Shown: positions 12,339 to 12,766 of the stretch, piece after piece | How positions within the stretch are numbered: the stretch's first letter is position 1 | Layout of the letters: the number at the start of each line of letters is the position of its first letter | From: CAZEXD01 sp964516865 | GTDB taxonomy: Bacteria > Patescibacteriota > Minisyncoccia > Minisyncoccales > Staskawiczbacteraceae | Assembly: GCA_964516865.1 (NCBI GenBank) | Contig: CAZEXD010000019.1 | Location: forward strand, 1 to 12,766 | DNA: 12,766 nucleotides | Direction: 5' to 3' | The notes under the pieces: generated by a model | Database searches by the model: none | Told to the model about the DNA's origin: nothing | Seen by the model: the letters and a program-made list of their open reading frames with translations, nothing else | Position numbers and translations under genes: made by a program

Positions 12339-12622
12339 TTATTTTTTAAATAATTTTCTTAATTCTATTTTGCTTGCTCCAAAATTTCTTTTCTTTTAGA
12401 ACTTAAATTTTTACCGGCGCGATTGATATGAAAATTAAGCGTTGACATTGCCGAGGGGAATGGTTTTGTTTTTCGGCGAACACTTATTTCGGCTGATTTT
12501 TTAAGCGATTGAGAAATTTTCCGCGGATTGCCCCAAGCAAAAATCCTGGTTCTAAATCCAGAGCAAAACGATGTTTGGTGACATAATTAGACCAAATTTT
12601 TTTGATTTTTTTTCGCTATCAT
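12339..12622 (-). pseudogene. DUF3175 protein, multiply frameshifted
   Basis: Minus-strand pieces in changing frames reconstruct a DUF3175 protein. A Lys-rich start (ATG 12622) leads to IWSNYVTKHRFALDLEPG, then in another frame IFAWGNPRKISQSLKKSAE, RRKTKPFPSAMSTLNFHIN and RAGKNLSSKRKEILEQAK. A further shift gives ELRKLFKK and TAA at 12339-12341. At least two single-base losses are needed, near CCAGGATTTTT and before TAGAATTAAG, plus one in the A-runs at the N-terminus. DUF3175 proteins are about 100 residues with unknown function, often next to repair genes; the neighbour here is a DNA glycosylase. The fragmented frames indicate a dead gene unless the assembly is wrong. Confidence 0.75.
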
Positions 12623-12638
12623 TGTTTTCGTTTAATTT

Positions 12639-12675
12639 AAAAAAGATTCTTAAGAGAAAAGCAAAGCCGCTTAAG
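12639..12675 (-). terminator. Weak terminator-like hairpin after tRNA-Pro
   Basis: CTTAAG (12649-12654) and CTTAAG (12670-12675) pair across 15 bases, followed on the minus strand by AATC and six T residues. The stem is short and the loop large, so this is only a candidate. Confidence 0.3.
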
Positions 12676-12693
12676 GGTTCGCAAGGTTTAGAT

Positions 12694-12766
12694 TGGTCGG
12701 GGCGCTGGGACTTGCACCCAGAGTCGTCCGCTCCCAAAGCGGATATGTTTCTGTTACACCACGCCC
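12694..12766 (-). tRNA. tRNA-Pro (anticodon TGG), lacking two 5' bases
   Basis: The minus strand gives acceptor GGGCG (positions 3-7; C1 G2 lie outside), TG, D-arm GTGT/ACAT, anticodon arm TCCGC/GCGGA with loop TTTGGGA (anticodon TGG, G37 as in tRNA-Pro), T-arm CTGGG/CCCAG, acceptor CGCCCCG, A73 and encoded CCA. Two conserved tertiary positions deviate: the D-loop reads AACAGAA, so G18 appears to be A, and the T-loop reads TGCAAGT, so T55 is G. Confidence 0.92.

Noticed and set aside
12552..12737. 61-codon minus-strand ORF overlapping tRNA-Pro
   Set aside because: It runs through the tRNA and part of the DUF3175 pseudogene in a wrong frame.

Overview
The window looks like a low-GC, compact bacterial chromosome, most likely from a Patescibacteria/CPR-type lineage. 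Evidence for a bacterium: several -35/-10 promoters (two are TTGACA-17 bp-TATATT), rho-independent terminators, and a tRNA with encoded CCA. TGA is used as a stop, so this is not the code-25 group. Very few genes have a Shine-Dalgarno sequence, genes are packed or overlapping, and the methionine adenosyltransferase fragment is of archaeal type. The lineage call is inference; no marker gene is present.

Left edge (1-770, minus strand): a tRNA-Gly cut by the window edge lies downstream of a small unit with its own promoter. The unit encodes a 36-residue hydrophobic peptide, a 25-bp perfect hairpin, a 53-residue charged small protein, and then a compact cloverleaf RNA ended by a terminator. The cloverleaf has tRNA-like junction spacing and is the most unusual element in the window.

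Middle (850-4820, plus strand): two copies of one module, each a near-identical promoter, an AATTTTCAATT-rich leader and a DUF5320 Gly-rich/coiled-coil protein. Module 1 continues into a frameshifted NifX/NifB-like remnant, a radical-SAM activase and a truncated archaeal-type S-adenosylmethionine synthetase, then a terminator. Module 2 continues into a cation diffusion facilitator fused to a Gly/Arg linker and zinc ribbon, then a DUF134 regulator.

Right-centre (4837-11639, plus strand): an ArsR-type repressor with a perfect dyad operator over its own start codon, a one-domain thioredoxin, an ArsP-type permease and a stub zinc-ribbon ORF. Next come a Znu-like ABC ATPase and permease with no binding-protein gene in the window, a tandem-thioredoxin/CcdA fusion, and a LutA/LutB-like iron-sulfur pair. 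The shared theme is soft-metal or metalloid handling, thiol-disulfide electron transfer to the cell exterior and Fe-S redox. A common function is inference from gene order.

Right edge (11640-12766, minus strand): a helix-hairpin-helix DNA glycosylase convergent with the LutB gene, a multiply frameshifted DUF3175 pseudogene and a tRNA-Pro(UGG) with unusual D- and T-loop bases. No CRISPR array, transposase or phage gene was seen.
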